The notes: a model not told the origin generated them from the letters alone. Counted from the first letter of the stretch, positions 1-9,681 are shown. The stretch: 64,000 nucleotides of DNA from Lachnospira sp. (GCA_017621205.1 JAGATQ010000058.1:25747-89746), one strand, 5' to 3'. A program made the numbers and translations.

Positions 1-3
1 TGG

Positions 4-1530
4 ATGAAGGAGGTAATCCGATTTGGTGTTGTTTTTGCAGGAGAAGTATGTTTTCCCGATATGAATAGTATTTCTGTGACGATAAACCAACTGCTTGAGA
101 CACAGAATCAGAGAGATTTTGTTTTGCTGGCAGATTACCTGGAGTTTAGTTTGAAGCCGCTATTAAATCAGGTGTTTGAATGCCTGCGGAATTGCTATGA
201 GGATATTTTCTTTGAACCGCTTGATTTGAGGGAAATACCAGGATGTCTGTCGGCACAGGAGCAGACGCTTATGGAGCTGGAAGCATATCCTTTGGAGGAG
301 ACAAGTTCGGGTTTTGCGACGCTTGCCCTTCAGGATGATAAGGGGACATATTATCTGCATAGCAATGGGAATCCGATGCTGGAGGCAAGAACGATAGCAG
401 AACAATATTATCAGCCGGAGCTGGAGCAATATTTAATTTATGGTGTCGGATTGGGTTATCATATTACTGAATTACTTTGGATGGGGGATGATATTGAGAT
501 TACTGTATATGAATGTGATATCCGGATGATTCGTACGGTGCTTCCCTATTGGGGATGGCAGAGGTATTTTGCTTCTGGCAGGTTAACTATTGTTTATGAC
601 CCGGATTTATCAAAATTTGTTCATGCTTTGGATGAGGTTAAGGGACGGGGAGTTATGATTCATGCTCCCTCTATTCGTAATTGTCATGTTGCTAAGAGGC
701 AGGAGGCACTAAGGCTTTATTTTGCTAAGGAGAGTGCACTCCGTAAATGTGCCCCCATAATGGCTGCCAATTTTTACCGGAATCAAAAAAATTGTGTGGG
801 ATATGTCGATGAGTTAAAGGCAGAGTTTGAAGGAAAAACGGTAATCATTGTGGCAGCAGGGCCTTCCTATAGTAAAAATGCAGAGCAGCTAAGAAATTTA
901 CCAAAGGATACAGTGATTTTGGCAGTCACTACAATTTATAAAAAAATGCTTGCTATGGGGATTTACCCGGATTATGTTGTTCATTCGGATGCACAAAAAA
1001 AGACATACAATCATTTGGTAGGAATTCAGGAAGATATCAATATTCCGATGCTGGTTTTATCAACCGCCTATGAGGCTATTGCCCGCTGTTATTCCGGGCC
1101 TGCCTATCTTGTCTGTCAAAAGGATTATGATTTGGCAGAAAACTATGCTAAGGAACATAAGCTTTCCTGTTATGAGACCGGTGGGTCTGTAGCAACACTC
1201 GCATTATCTGTGGCAGTAGGGCTAAATGCCAAGCGGGTTATTTTTGTGGGGCTTGACCTTGCCTATACGGATGGGCTTGCACATGCAAAAGGGGTTTCCG
1301 GTCAGATTCCGGGAGATATGGAGGCAGTAAAGGTGCCGGGGTATTATGGTGGTATGGTTTCTTCCTCTCTTATTTTTGCTGATTTTATCCAATGGTTTTC
1401 TAATTGTGTTAAGGAGATGGACACAAACCAATGTGAAGTGATTAATGCGACGGAGGGTGGTGCCAAAATCGAGGGAATGAAGCAAATGCCACTTGCCGAA
1501 GCATTAGCTGCTGACACATTAATTATTTAA
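4..1530 (+). CDS. DUF115/Maf-like motility-associated glycosyltransferase
   Basis: 508 aa if read from the ATG at 4; an in-frame ATG at 61 is a second possible start, and the window edge hides the upstream context. A Rossmann-like stretch (YGVGLGYH, about residue 146) precedes the family signature VIIVAAGPSYSKN (about 280-292), followed by a segment with PDYVVHSDAQ and ETGGSVATLAL. This matches the DUF115 / 6-hydroxymethylpterin pyrophosphokinase-like family, which includes the Maf proteins that glycosylate flagellin with nonulosonic acids. Role in flagellin or surface glycan modification is inferred from the family and from the downstream transferase genes. Family call firm, substrate unknown. 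Confidence 0.75.
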   Translation: MKEVIRFGVVFAGEVCFPDMNSISVTINQLLETQNQRDFVLLADYLEFSLKPLLNQVFECLRNCYEDIFFEPLDLREIPGCLSAQEQTLMELEAYPLEETSSGFATLALQDDKGTYYLHSNGNPMLEARTIAEQYYQPELEQYLIYGVGLGYHITELLWMGDDIEITVYECDIRMIRTVLPYWGWQRYFASGRLTIVYDPDLSKFVHALDEVKGRGVMIHAPSIRNCHVAKRQEALRLYFAKESALRKCAPIMAANFYRNQKNCVGYVDELKAEFEGKTVIIVAAGPSYSKNAEQLRNLPKDTVILAVTTIYKKMLAMGIYPDYVVHSDAQKKTYNHLVGIQEDINIPMLVLSTAYEAIARCYSGPAYLVCQKDYDLAENYAKEHKLSCYETGGSVATLALSVAVGLNAKRVIFVGLDLAYTDGLAHAKGVSGQIPGDMEAVKVPGYYGGMVSSSLIFADFIQWFSNCVKEMDTNQCEVINATEGGAKIEGMKQMPLAEALAADTLII

Positions 1531-1602
1531 ATAAACAAATGGCTTTGTTGGATGGTAACCTGTCAATACAATAGCCCTGTAAATGTAAAAAGTATATTGT
1601 TA

Positions 1603-1703
1603 AAAAAAATGCGTACACTATTTCTGTTTATTATATTTAAACAGTGTGTTTTGTATATCTCTTGGTAGTTATACAGAATGAGGAATTAGTGTTCGCATTT
1701 TTT
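1603..1703. repeat. imperfect palindrome before MATE gene
   Basis: Arms 1604-1620 and 1687-1703 are complementary over 17 bp with one mismatch. A second perfect hairpin (CTGTTTA, 7-nt loop, TAAACAG) lies inside at 1624-1644. The structure ends just before the ribosome site of the MATE gene, so it could act as an upstream terminator or a folded leader. No T-run typical of a terminator follows. Confidence 0.5.
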
Positions 1704-1719
1704 GATTGAGGTGAAAAGC

Positions 1720-3102
1720 ATGGGAAACCAGTCACAGGCAATGTCGGATAAAATGTTACAAAAACCCATTAAGATGTTACTGTTACAGTTTGGAATTCCT
1801 ACCGTATTCAGTGTGTTCGTGCTTTCCTGCCTGAATCTGATAGATAGTTATTTTGCTAAATTGATTGGTGAGACAACAGTGGGGGCAGTAGGGGTTGTGT
1901 TTTCCCTTCACGCTATGATTCAGGCAATGGGATATTTTATTGGTCTTGGGGCGGGCAGCTTGCTTTCTAAGGAGCTTGGTAAAAAAGAGGAGGGAAATCC
2001 GAAGCAGTATCTTGTCAATGCCATAAGACTTAGTTTATTTTGGGGAATTTTTATTACAGTATTTGGGAGTATTTTTGTTAAAAAGATTATGCAGCTCTTA
2101 GGAGCTAGTAAGGAATGCTATGAGGAGTCAGTGCTTTATGGCAGATATATTTTTGGAGGAGCATTACTGATACTTTTTGCATTTGTCGTTTCTAACCTGC
2201 TTCGGGCGGTGGGGGAAATGAAGAAGGCAATGCTCGGAATTGTAATTGGGGTAGCTGCTAATCTGGTTTTTCATTTTTTGTTTGTAGTGGTATTGCCCCT
2301 TGGCGTTCATGGAATTGGAATTGCTACTCTGCTTGGACATCTGGTAAGCCTTTTGTTATCTGGTATATTTTTGTGGAAGGAAAGTGTGAAACTTGAAGGT
2401 GGAAAGAGTGTAAAACAGGATGGGGATGAACAATCCCTGTCGGTCGCAGCTTATTGCAAAGGATTTGCTAGTATGCTGTTAATTATGAAGGTGGGACTGC
2501 CTTCCTTATTCCGGCAGGGGACAGGCAGTGTAGCAGTGGCTGTTATGAATAAAATGGCAGGTAGTATATCAGCAGACTTTCAATCTGCCATGGCGGTAAG
2601 CAACAAAATTATTTTGCTGCTGATGTCACTTTCCATCGGGTTAAGTCAGGCAATGCAGCCGTTGATTGGCTGCAATCATGGAGCAAAGAGGGAAGAGCGT
2701 GTCAGGCAGACCTTTGTCAGTGGGGCAGTTAGTGGTACAGTGCTTATGACGTTACTGGCGGTGATAACTTATTTTGGTGCAGGACTTCTGTCTGGGTGGT
2801 TCGTCAATGAAGAAGAGGTACAGGAGATGGTGGTTAAGCTGTTGCATTTTCAATGTATGGCAATGCCCTTTATGATGTTTGCCAATGCAGCCAATATGCT
2901 TTATCAGGCGGTGAACCGACCACTTCCTGCCAGTTTCATAGCGGCTCTTCGTCAGGGAATATTTTTATTGCCGTTGCTATTTCTATTGCCAATGCTGTTT
3001 CAGGATTTCGGGCTTTATATCGCACAACCATTGTCAGATGTGCTTACCTTTTTTGCTTGTATTCCTTTTGTGGTTTGTTATTTTAGGGGAGTTAAGGGAT
3101 GA
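1720..3102 (+). CDS. MATE family multidrug/flippase-type transporter
   Basis: 460 aa from the ATG at 1720, chosen because GAGGTG lies at 1708-1713; a TTG at 1702 is in frame but has no ribosome site. About twelve hydrophobic segments in two halves are separated near residue 230 by a charged loop rich in K/E/Q. The start (PIKMLLLQFGIPTVFSVFVLSCLNLIDSYFA read in pieces) and the AVNRPLPASF segment near the last third are typical of MATE Na+/H+-coupled exporters. It sits in a surface glycan locus, so export of a glycan precursor is possible, but the family mostly exports drugs and cations and the substrate cannot be read. Confidence 0.85.
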   Translation: MGNQSQAMSDKMLQKPIKMLLLQFGIPTVFSVFVLSCLNLIDSYFAKLIGETTVGAVGVVFSLHAMIQAMGYFIGLGAGSLLSKELGKKEEGNPKQYLVNAIRLSLFWGIFITVFGSIFVKKIMQLLGASKECYEESVLYGRYIFGGALLILFAFVVSNLLRAVGEMKKAMLGIVIGVAANLVFHFLFVVVLPLGVHGIGIATLLGHLVSLLLSGIFLWKESVKLEGGKSVKQDGDEQSLSVAAYCKGFASMLLIMKVGLPSLFRQGTGSVAVAVMNKMAGSISADFQSAMAVSNKIILLLMSLSIGLSQAMQPLIGCNHGAKREERVRQTFVSGAVSGTVLMTLLAVITYFGAGLLSGWFVNEEEVQEMVVKLLHFQCMAMPFMMFANAANMLYQAVNRPLPASFIAALRQGIFLLPLLFLLPMLFQDFGLYIAQPLSDVLTFFACIPFVVCYFRGVKG

Positions 3103-3130
3103 ATATGGTATGGTATGTATGGCATTTATG

Positions 3131-3367
3131 GTATGGAAGGGAAACACGCTATCGTATTTGTTCCGTTGTTCGGGAATAAGCATTTCTAGGATATTCCCAT
3201 ATAGGGTAGTATGTGCTGACGCAATCGACGCCGATTCGCCATCCATGGCTCAGGGGCGTCTTTTCGGGACATCCGGTCCCGAAATTGCTGATTGTATAAT
3301 GGGAATATCGAGAAATGCTAATTTCCTTCCAAAGTCACAAATACGATAGCGTGTTTCCCTTCCATAC
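3131..3367 (+). repeat. structured palindromic repeat, family E copy 1
   Basis: A 237-bp element capped by a perfect 30-bp inverted repeat (3131-3160 with 3338-3367). Inside are a second pair of arms containing GGGAATAAG and its partner GGGAATAT, a GACGCC/GGCGTC stem, and a TTCGGGAC-ATCCG-GTCCCGAA hairpin. Related copies lie at 3544-3779 (reverse orientation) and 16748-17065. No gene is supported here; frames open across it only because it is a palindrome. Confidence 0.85.
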
Positions 3368-3543
3368 CCCTCAAGGTTATAGACAAACCATATTTAAGTG
3401 GAAAGAATTTTAAGTAATCTCCTATTATACTATTATGATAAAGCACCAATAAAGCCATAACCAACTTAACTATGAAAGAGTAAGGGTAATCCCTTTAACT
3501 ACTTTGGTTGCGAAGAAGTGTTTATTCTATCTGTAACTTCAGT

Positions 3544-3779
3544 GGCATAAAACCGGGCTGTGCTATGGATTGGTGACTTTGGCAGAGGGGATTAGTATTT
3601 CTTAATATTCCCATTTACTCCCAGCAATTTCGGGACAAGGATGTCCCGAAAAGACACCACCGAGCCTGGATGGCGAGTTGGCGTCGGTTGCGTCAGTATA
3701 TGAATACATCATGGGAATATTTAGAAATACTTATTCCCGAACAACGGAACCAATCCATAGTACAGCCCGGTTTTATGCC
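3544..3779 (-). repeat. structured palindromic repeat, family E copy 2
   Basis: Reverse-orientation copy of the element at 3131-3367. Terminal arms 3544-3573 and 3750-3779 pair over 29 of 30 bp, but their sequence differs from the arms of copy 1. The core keeps the TTCGGGAC/GTCCCGAA hairpin and the GACGC/GTGTC stem through G-U pairing. Between copies 1 and 2 (3368-3543) I see no gene, only a short AAGGG/CCCTT dyad near 3480-3500. Confidence 0.85.
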
Positions 3780-3870
3780 GTGCGAACTTAAGGAAAGTTT
3801 CTTTTTCATCAATTCCCCTAAGTGGGATACCCAAGGTATTCCTTTGATTGGGAAAATATGGTATAATTGA

Positions 3871-4143
3871 CCTAAGGAGGGGCCCGCGAAGTGGGAGGAT
3901 ACCCTTAGGTCGGACGATATAAGTGTTGAGTGTAGGCAGGTAATTACCTAAGGAGGGGCCCACGAAGTGGGAGGATACCCTTAGGTCGGACGATATTAGT
4001 GTTGAGTGTAGGCAAGTAATTACCTAAGGAGGGGCCCGCGAAGTGGGAGGATACCCTTAGGTCGGACGATATAAGTGTTGAGTGTAGGCAAGTAATTACC
4101 TAAGGAGGGGCCCACGAAGTGGGAGGATACCCTTAGGTCGGAT
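3871..4143 (+). repeat. 76-bp tandem repeat, 3.6 copies
   Basis: Units begin at 3871, 3947, 4023 and 4099, exactly 76 bp apart; the last is partial. Each contains CCTAAGG and CCTTAGG arms enclosing CCC(G/A)C-GAA-GTGGG, a 5-bp stem with a 3-nt loop. Units 1 and 3 have CCCGC, units 2 and 4 have CCCAC; both pair with GTGGG. Other differences also alternate partly, so a two-unit block probably duplicated. Each unit carries an AAGGAGG ribosome-site-like string with no start codon suitably placed. The array ends about 45 bp before the sulfatase start, within its likely 5' leader. Confidence 0.9.
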
Positions 4144-4188
4144 TGGATTAGAGTGAAGTTTAGACAGATAGTACATGGAGGTTTCTGC

Positions 4189-6396
4189 ATGAAGGAACAT
4201 TTAAAGAAGGGATTTGCCATCCTTGACGAGGTAGAATCATTATATGCACAGGGGCAGGTCGAACAGGCGCTGGATTTATTTTTAGCCCATGAAAAGGAAT
4301 ACGAGGGCATTTATCGCTTCCGGGTGACAAAGGCGGTGTTTCTTTTAGAGGCAGGCATGGTGGATGAGGCAATTGCCCTGCTGGAAGAACGCTATTATTT
4401 GCATCAGCTTCACTATGAAACCAATTATAATCTCGGTTATTTTTATTTTGTAAAACGGGAATATGAACAGGCATTGCGCTATTTGGTGAAGGCGAGCTTC
4501 TGCCTTGATGAAGATGGAAGCAATGAGGAATTATCGAATCAGGTTATGCAGCTGATTGAACAGGTCTGTGCTCAAAAGCCGGAGCTAATTGAAAAAATTG
4601 GTGTATTTTCCCATGAGGAGGATTTGGCACACAAGCGGATACAGGATTTGTTTCCAATCAAGTGGATGGTGGCGAGTGGTGACGATGCCGGACAGCCAAT
4701 AGAACAGATGGTGGATGACAGGGGACAGGCAGCCAATACTGGTAATGGCAGTGAGAAGTATAAGGGGTACCGGATGGCAGAGAGTTATCTTGGTAAAGCC
4801 TTTTCTTATGGAGACGGGGTAGAATATTATACTGGAATTTATGATGGATATTATGAGGAGCGAGACGATGAGCCGGTGCGTTTTAATGATACCGGGGCAT
4901 TGTTTAAGGTGGAGACGATACCGGGGCAGCGTGGTATGGGGAAGGAATTTACTTTTGTAAAGCCCACGAAGCTGACGGTTCCGGTAATGATGGAGAAACG
5001 TTTTCAGCCGATGGCGGCACAGGTATTTAACATAGAGAGGGAAGAAAGCTATTATGAATACCACCACATGCTGGAAAATCGGTTTTATTATTATACCTTT
5101 GATAATGTCAAAAAGCTTACGGTTTCCAGCAACCAGCCGATGGTAATTGGAGACCCGGTTATATGGGGTGGTAGGAAGGAACAGCCTCATGTGATTGTTA
5201 ATTTGTTTATAGATGGGTTAAGCCAGAAGTTTATTGAGGAGCATGGGATTGAGAAATTAATGCCCAACACGGCACAATTTTTTAAGCAGGGAATATGCTG
5301 CACGAACGGTTTTAGCAATGCAGAGTGGACATATCCCAGTCTGGCAAGTTATTTTTCGGGTCTGCGGACGAGAAATCATGGGATGTATCATAGTAGTTAC
5401 TGGAATCAGAATTTGTGGAGACTGCCTCTGTTTACGGAGATTTTGAAGAAAGAGGGATATCTTTGCAGTCGTCTTGATGGGGATTGGCGTACGACTCCGG
5501 TTTCCGGATATGCTAAGGGGATGGAACGGCAGCTCTACCAACAGGCAGTTCGGGCCATGAAGGTGGATGACAATGTGGAGGAAGCGATAGAACAGTTAGA
5601 GGCATTTCCTGAAACGCCACAATTTATCTGGCTTGGAATTCCAGACTTACATGATGCTCCAGATGAGGTAGAGATGCGGTTGTCTACGCAGACCCTAGCT
5701 TCCCCTGCTGACCGTCAGATTGCAAGGACCAATCAGACCAGTGTACAAAAGCAGTATGATAAGGTAAAGGTGCAGCGTTACATTAAGCAGCTTCAACGAG
5801 TGGACAGGGTATTGGGTACGCTTTACCATTACATAGAGACTCACTATGACAGGGAGGACTACATCGTCACTCTGATGTCGGATCATGGTCAGGGATTTAC
5901 CCATGAGAATGCCCGCTTCTTTTTAGATGAACATCGTACAAGGGTGCCAATGATGTTTTGTGGGCATGGATTTTCTAATGGCAGATGTAATGAAATGATG
6001 GAATCGATTGATTTTTTTCCTACTGTACTCAAGGCGGCAGGGTTACCGGCAACGCTTGGAGAAGGGCAGGTGCAGCCTGCATTGTTAGAGCAGGAAGGTG
6101 AGGACAGTGAAGCGATAGCCAATAACAGACAGGGAAGAGACTATGTTATCACGGAGTCTATACATGAAAAACGCCTTTATCAGGCAGTTGTCTACGACAA
6201 AGAATATGCTTGTTTTCTTAATTCCAAGGAGCTGATGGGAGAAGATGAGGGTATAGACATGACAGGCTATGAGGTGCATCTTATCAGGCGGCTGACAGGA
6301 GAAGAGGTAACGAAGGACATGAAAGAGCTTACAAAAAGGTATGAGAATATTTTGCTAAAGCATATCGAAGAATATATTGTAAAGCTCAATGATTAG
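4189..6396 (+). CDS. TPR-like/sulfatase-superfamily hydrolase or transferase
   Basis: 735 aa from the ATG at 4189, chosen for GGAGG at 4177-4181; a GTG at 4153 is in frame but lacks a ribosome site. Residues 1-140 are helical repeats resembling TPR (ALDLFLAHEKEYEG, NYNLGYFYFVKREYEQA). Residues about 330-640 are an alkaline-phosphatase/sulfatase fold: metal site VNLFIDGLSQ near 340, a TYPS nucleophile candidate near 379, MSDHGQG near 563 and a later EHRTRVPMMFCGHG. No signal peptide or membrane segment is seen, so it probably works in the cytoplasm. With the LicC-like and TagF-like genes downstream it may move or remove a phospho-substituent on a glycan; this is inference. Confidence 0.75.
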   Translation: MKEHLKKGFAILDEVESLYAQGQVEQALDLFLAHEKEYEGIYRFRVTKAVFLLEAGMVDEAIALLEERYYLHQLHYETNYNLGYFYFVKREYEQALRYLVKASFCLDEDGSNEELSNQVMQLIEQVCAQKPELIEKIGVFSHEEDLAHKRIQDLFPIKWMVASGDDAGQPIEQMVDDRGQAANTGNGSEKYKGYRMAESYLGKAFSYGDGVEYYTGIYDGYYEERDDEPVRFNDTGALFKVETIPGQRGMGKEFTFVKPTKLTVPVMMEKRFQPMAAQVFNIEREESYYEYHHMLENRFYYYTFDNVKKLTVSSNQPMVIGDPVIWGGRKEQPHVIVNLFIDGLSQKFIEEHGIEKLMPNTAQFFKQGICCTNGFSNAEWTYPSLASYFSGLRTRNHGMYHSSYWNQNLWRLPLFTEILKKEGYLCSRLDGDWRTTPVSGYAKGMERQLYQQAVRAMKVDDNVEEAIEQLEAFPETPQFIWLGIPDLHDAPDEVEMRLSTQTLASPADRQIARTNQTSVQKQYDKVKVQRYIKQLQRVDRVLGTLYHYIETHYDREDYIVTLMSDHGQGFTHENARFFLDEHRTRVPMMFCGHGFSNGRCNEMMESIDFFPTVLKAAGLPATLGEGQVQPALLEQEGEDSEAIANNRQGRDYVITESIHEKRLYQAVVYDKEYACFLNSKELMGEDEGIDMTGYEVHLIRRLTGEEVTKDMKELTKRYENILLKHIEEYIVKLND

Positions 6397-6410
6397 GGAA
6401 GGTAGCTGTT

Positions 6411-7127
6411 ATGGAAAAGGTAAAACGCATGATTATACTGGCAGCAGGGATGGGCTTGCGGCTGGCTCCTTTGACGAATGATAAACCGAAACCATTGGTT
6501 CCTATCAATGGAGTCCCCATTATTGTTCCTCTGCTTGATGCCGCATTGAAGGCAGGTATTACAGAGATTTATATTGTAAGAGGCTATAAGGGAGAACAGT
6601 ACAATACACTTTTAGACGATTATCCGATGCTTCAGTTTATTGAGAATCCGGATTATGATAAGGCAAATAACCTTGGGTCCATTGTTGCTGCAAGACAGTA
6701 TTTGTCTGGTGCCTATGTTGTAGAGGGGGACTTGCTGCTTTATGAGGCTGGTCTAATCAAGCCCGAACAGGAGGAGAGTAATTATCTTGGAAAATATGTT
6801 TCCCATACAGATGACTGGTGCTTTTTCGTGGACGAGAAAAGGATAATTAAGAGTGTTGCCGTAGGTGGTGATAACTGTTACCAGATGGTTGGAATTTCTT
6901 ACTGGAGTGAGGAGGATGGGAAGCGTCTGGCAGAGTATGCAATGCGTGCCTATGAGATGGAGAATGGGCATGAGCTTTACTGGGATGAGGTTGCCCTTAC
7001 CTATTTTAGAGACGAGTTTTGTATACATGTCCACCCATGCAATGAAGATGCGGTAGTGGAGATTGACACCTATGAGGAATGGAAGGCTCTTTGCGAAGGA
7101 AGAAATGGTAAAGGAGAGAATCGATGA
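6411..7127 (+). CDS. LicC-like nucleotidyltransferase (CTP:phosphocholine type)
   Basis: 238 aa. The N-terminus has the nucleotidyltransferase signature LAAGMGLRLAPLT followed by KPKPLVPINGVPI, then ENPDYDKANNLGSI, the metal-site-like VVEGDLLL and a late VVEIDTYEEW. Spacing and the NNLGSI and DTYEEW parts resemble LicC/choline-phosphate cytidylyltransferases more than hexose-1-phosphate enzymes. It starts 14 bp after the sulfatase gene, with GGGAAGG as ribosome site, and overlaps the next gene by 4 bp, so the genes form an operon. Likely makes a CDP-activated small alcohol used by the TagF-like domain two genes on. The exact substrate is uncertain. Confidence 0.75.
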   Translation: MEKVKRMIILAAGMGLRLAPLTNDKPKPLVPINGVPIIVPLLDAALKAGITEIYIVRGYKGEQYNTLLDDYPMLQFIENPDYDKANNLGSIVAARQYLSGAYVVEGDLLLYEAGLIKPEQEESNYLGKYVSHTDDWCFFVDEKRIIKSVAVGGDNCYQMVGISYWSEEDGKRLAEYAMRAYEMENGHELYWDEVALTYFRDEFCIHVHPCNEDAVVEIDTYEEWKALCEGRNGKGENR

Positions 7128-7345
7128 TAAAACGAAAAACGAAACAGCTTTTATTGGAGAAGGAACAGGAGCTTACAATGAATCTCTCTAATAATTATAA
7201 GGATTTGGCAAGGGATGCCTTAAAGGAGTTTCAAAGTTGTGTTCAAAAATGCTATGAACAGGGAGAATTGAAGGAGAAGGATTATTTAAAATACAAACAC
7301 AAGGTAGATGAATATACGGTTCGAATGAAGGATTATCATCATTGA
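7124..7345 (+). CDS. small helical hypothetical protein
   Basis: 73 aa, highly charged, predicted helical or coiled coil (KEQELTMNLSNNYKDLARDALKEF in two pieces), with two cysteines and no membrane segment. It overlaps the preceding nucleotidyltransferase by ATGA and has AAAGGAG before the start, so it is translationally coupled. The 33-bp gap to the next gene holds a GAATATTC palindrome. I do not recognise the family. Its position between the nucleotide-activating and the transferase gene suggests a subunit or adaptor, which is inference. Confidence 0.7.
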   Translation: MIKRKTKQLLLEKEQELTMNLSNNYKDLARDALKEFQSCVQKCYEQGELKEKDYLKYKHKVDEYTVRMKDYHH

Positions 7346-7377
7346 ATATTCAATATTTATAGAAAGGTTGAAGTGAT

Positions 7378-9681
7378 ATGAAGGTTAGTTTAATTATTCC
7401 ATTTAACAAAGGTATGCATTTTTTAAGTGATTGTCTGCTATCGGTTTCTGAACAATCTTTTACAGATTATGAGGTACTATTAGCATATGCACCGATTGAG
7501 GCAGAGGAACAAGAGGCATTTGACGCTTTGGTAAAGCAGTATGAGAAAAGTATGGATATGAAGCTGGTTCCTGTTGGGGCAATGGGTGTTGCTAAGGCTA
7601 GAAATAAGGCACTTTCTGAAGCATCTGGGGAATATATATACTTTTTAGATGGGGATGACTATTTAGAGAAGGATACCTTGAAGCTTCAGCTTGAGGTGCT
7701 TGAAAAGGATAGAAGCCTTGATTATACATGGGCACCTTGGCATCGTACATGGAATCAATTTCGTGTCTATCAGGAGCTTAAGCAGGATTTGGATATGGAC
7801 AATCTGCCCAATAATAGAAAAAGTGAGCTTAGAGATTCCCTGATGACAACGGAGGAGGTAGCAGAGGAATTCCGTTTGTTCCTTCATCCGAGCTTCTATA
7901 GTACCAAAGGGAAAGAGCAGGATAGCAAGAGATGCATTGCACACATCATGTTGTGCCGTAAGGGGGGGATTAAAAATGTGTCCTGCCTTGGAATAATGAT
8001 ACGTAAAGATTTTATTGATAAGCATAAGCTTTGCTTTGATGAGGATTGTTATTTATATGAGGATCTGGTTTTTGTTGTTCGTTTTCTGGATGCAGGTGCT
8101 GTTGGCAAAAAGGTTAATGATGCCATTTATGTTAAGCACCGCCACAATGACCCGGTCAATTACCCTTCCGTGAATCAGATTAAGGATGATGACCGTTTTG
8201 AATATTTTGTAAAGGCATTTGAGAAGGCAAGGGAGGTGATTTCACCTAAGGGTGAAGTGCGTTTTTATCTGGATGAGATAATGTTAAATTATTATTGCCG
8301 CTACTATATTACGAGAGTCCGCCGCAGTGAGAACGATTACTGGCGCAAGGAGCGTTTTGCGGTAATGCATGGCTTGATTTCTAAGTGTGACAAGGCTATT
8401 TTAAAATACTATAAGGGCAATGAGCAGAGGATGATAAAGGCGGCCTTAAAACAGGATATTAAGCTGGCTAAAAGCTGTGCAAACCGTATGCTGGCAGTAA
8501 AAAAGCTGATTAACATTGTAACAAACAGCCATACCTTCCCACGGTATCTCTATTATAATTACTTCACGAAGAAGCCGGTACTAAAGAATACCATTCTATT
8601 TGAAAGCTTTTTTGGAAAGTCCTATTCTGACAGTCCAAAATATATTTACGAATATATTTTAAAGCACTATCCCGGACAATATAACTGTGTCTGGTCTGTT
8701 GATAATATGGGAGTAAAGGTGCCGTATGGTGCGAAGCGGGTAAAGCGTTACAGCATTGCTTATATGTACTATCTTGCCCGGGCAAAATATCAGGTGTTTA
8801 ATGTACGCCAGCCGCTCGGCTACCGTAAAAATGAAGAGACTGTGTTTTTGGAATGCTGGCATGGGACACCGTTGAAACGTCTGGTGTTTGATCAGGAGGA
8901 GGTAGTCAGTGCTGATCCCAAATACAAATCCCGTTTTTATAAGCATGTGCTGGATTGGGATTATCTGATTTCACCGAATCCATTTTCCACCGAGAAATTC
9001 CAGAGTGCTTTCCGCATTGAAAAGGAGCATATTGTAACCTGTGGTTATCCAAGAAATGACATTCTTTATACAAAGAACAATGAACAGGAGATTGCCCGTT
9101 TGAAAGAGAAAATGGGAATTCCGAAAGACAAGAAGGTAATTCTTTATGCACCTACATGGAGAGATGATGATTATGTGGAATCGGGCAAATATAATTTTAA
9201 GCTGCAGCTTGATTTACAAGAGATGAAAGAGCGGCTGTCTGATGAGTATGTGGTAGTATTAAGAATGCATTACTATATTGCCAGCAATATGGATATTTCG
9301 GATTTTAAGGGCTTTGCTTATGATGAGAGCAGCTATAATGATATTACGGAGCTTTATTTAATCTCTGATATTTTAATTACAGATTATTCCTCTGTATTCT
9401 TTGATTATGGTAATCTAAAGCGTCCGGTATTGTTTTTCACCTACGATTTGGAGAAATACCGGGATATGTTGAGAGGCTTTTATCTGGATATTGAAAAGGA
9501 TGTACCAGGACCACTTTTGTACACGTCTGATGAAGTCATTGATGCCATTGAGCGGATTGAGGAGATTAATGCACAGTATAAGGAACGCTACGACAGCTTT
9601 TATGAGAGGTTCTGTAGTGTGGACGATGGTCATGCGGCAGAGCGGATTTGTAAGAAAGTGTTTGGGGAAGCTGATAAGTAG
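7378..9681 (+). CDS. GT2 glycosyltransferase fused to TagF-like glycerophosphotransferase
   Basis: 767 aa, two domains. Residues 1-330 are a GT-A family 2 transferase: SLIIPFNKGMHFL at the start, KARNKALSEASGEYIYFLDGDDY (DGDD near 92-95) and a later EDLVFVVRFLDAG. Residues about 400-765 are a CDP-glycerol:poly(glycerophosphate) glycerophosphotransferase domain of the TagB/TagF type, with LECWHGTPLKRL, APTWRDDD and ITDYSSVFFDY. The same fusion occurs in teichoic-acid-like and phosphoglycerol glycan pathways. With the LicC-like gene upstream, it probably adds a sugar and then an alditol phosphate to a surface polymer or flagellar glycan. Ribosome site GAAAGG at about 7361. Confidence 0.8.
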   Translation: MKVSLIIPFNKGMHFLSDCLLSVSEQSFTDYEVLLAYAPIEAEEQEAFDALVKQYEKSMDMKLVPVGAMGVAKARNKALSEASGEYIYFLDGDDYLEKDTLKLQLEVLEKDRSLDYTWAPWHRTWNQFRVYQELKQDLDMDNLPNNRKSELRDSLMTTEEVAEEFRLFLHPSFYSTKGKEQDSKRCIAHIMLCRKGGIKNVSCLGIMIRKDFIDKHKLCFDEDCYLYEDLVFVVRFLDAGAVGKKVNDAIYVKHRHNDPVNYPSVNQIKDDDRFEYFVKAFEKAREVISPKGEVRFYLDEIMLNYYCRYYITRVRRSENDYWRKERFAVMHGLISKCDKAILKYYKGNEQRMIKAALKQDIKLAKSCANRMLAVKKLINIVTNSHTFPRYLYYNYFTKKPVLKNTILFESFFGKSYSDSPKYIYEYILKHYPGQYNCVWSVDNMGVKVPYGAKRVKRYSIAYMYYLARAKYQVFNVRQPLGYRKNEETVFLECWHGTPLKRLVFDQEEVVSADPKYKSRFYKHVLDWDYLISPNPFSTEKFQSAFRIEKEHIVTCGYPRNDILYTKNNEQEIARLKEKMGIPKDKKVILYAPTWRDDDYVESGKYNFKLQLDLQEMKERLSDEYVVVLRMHYYIASNMDISDFKGFAYDESSYNDITELYLISDILITDYSSVFFDYGNLKRPVLFFTYDLEKYRDMLRGFYLDIEKDVPGPLLYTSDEVIDAIERIEEINAQYKERYDSFYERFCSVDDGHAAERICKKVFGEADK

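Noticed and set aside
3038..3349. Open frames on both strands across the family E repeats (also 3670-3870, 3721-3963, 16751-17103)
   Set aside because: They read into each other's complementary arms, have no ribosome sites, and share peptide fragments only because the repeats are shared.
3871..4143. CRISPR array
   Set aside because: The 76-bp units are contiguous, with no unique spacers, and no cas gene is near.
4020..4310. Minus-strand frame with a repeated peptide over the 76-bp array
   Set aside because: The repetition follows from the DNA repeat; there is no start signal and it enters the sulfatase gene antisense.
4585..5190. 201-aa antisense frame within the sulfatase gene
   Set aside because: Shadow of the real gene; no ribosome site, odd composition.
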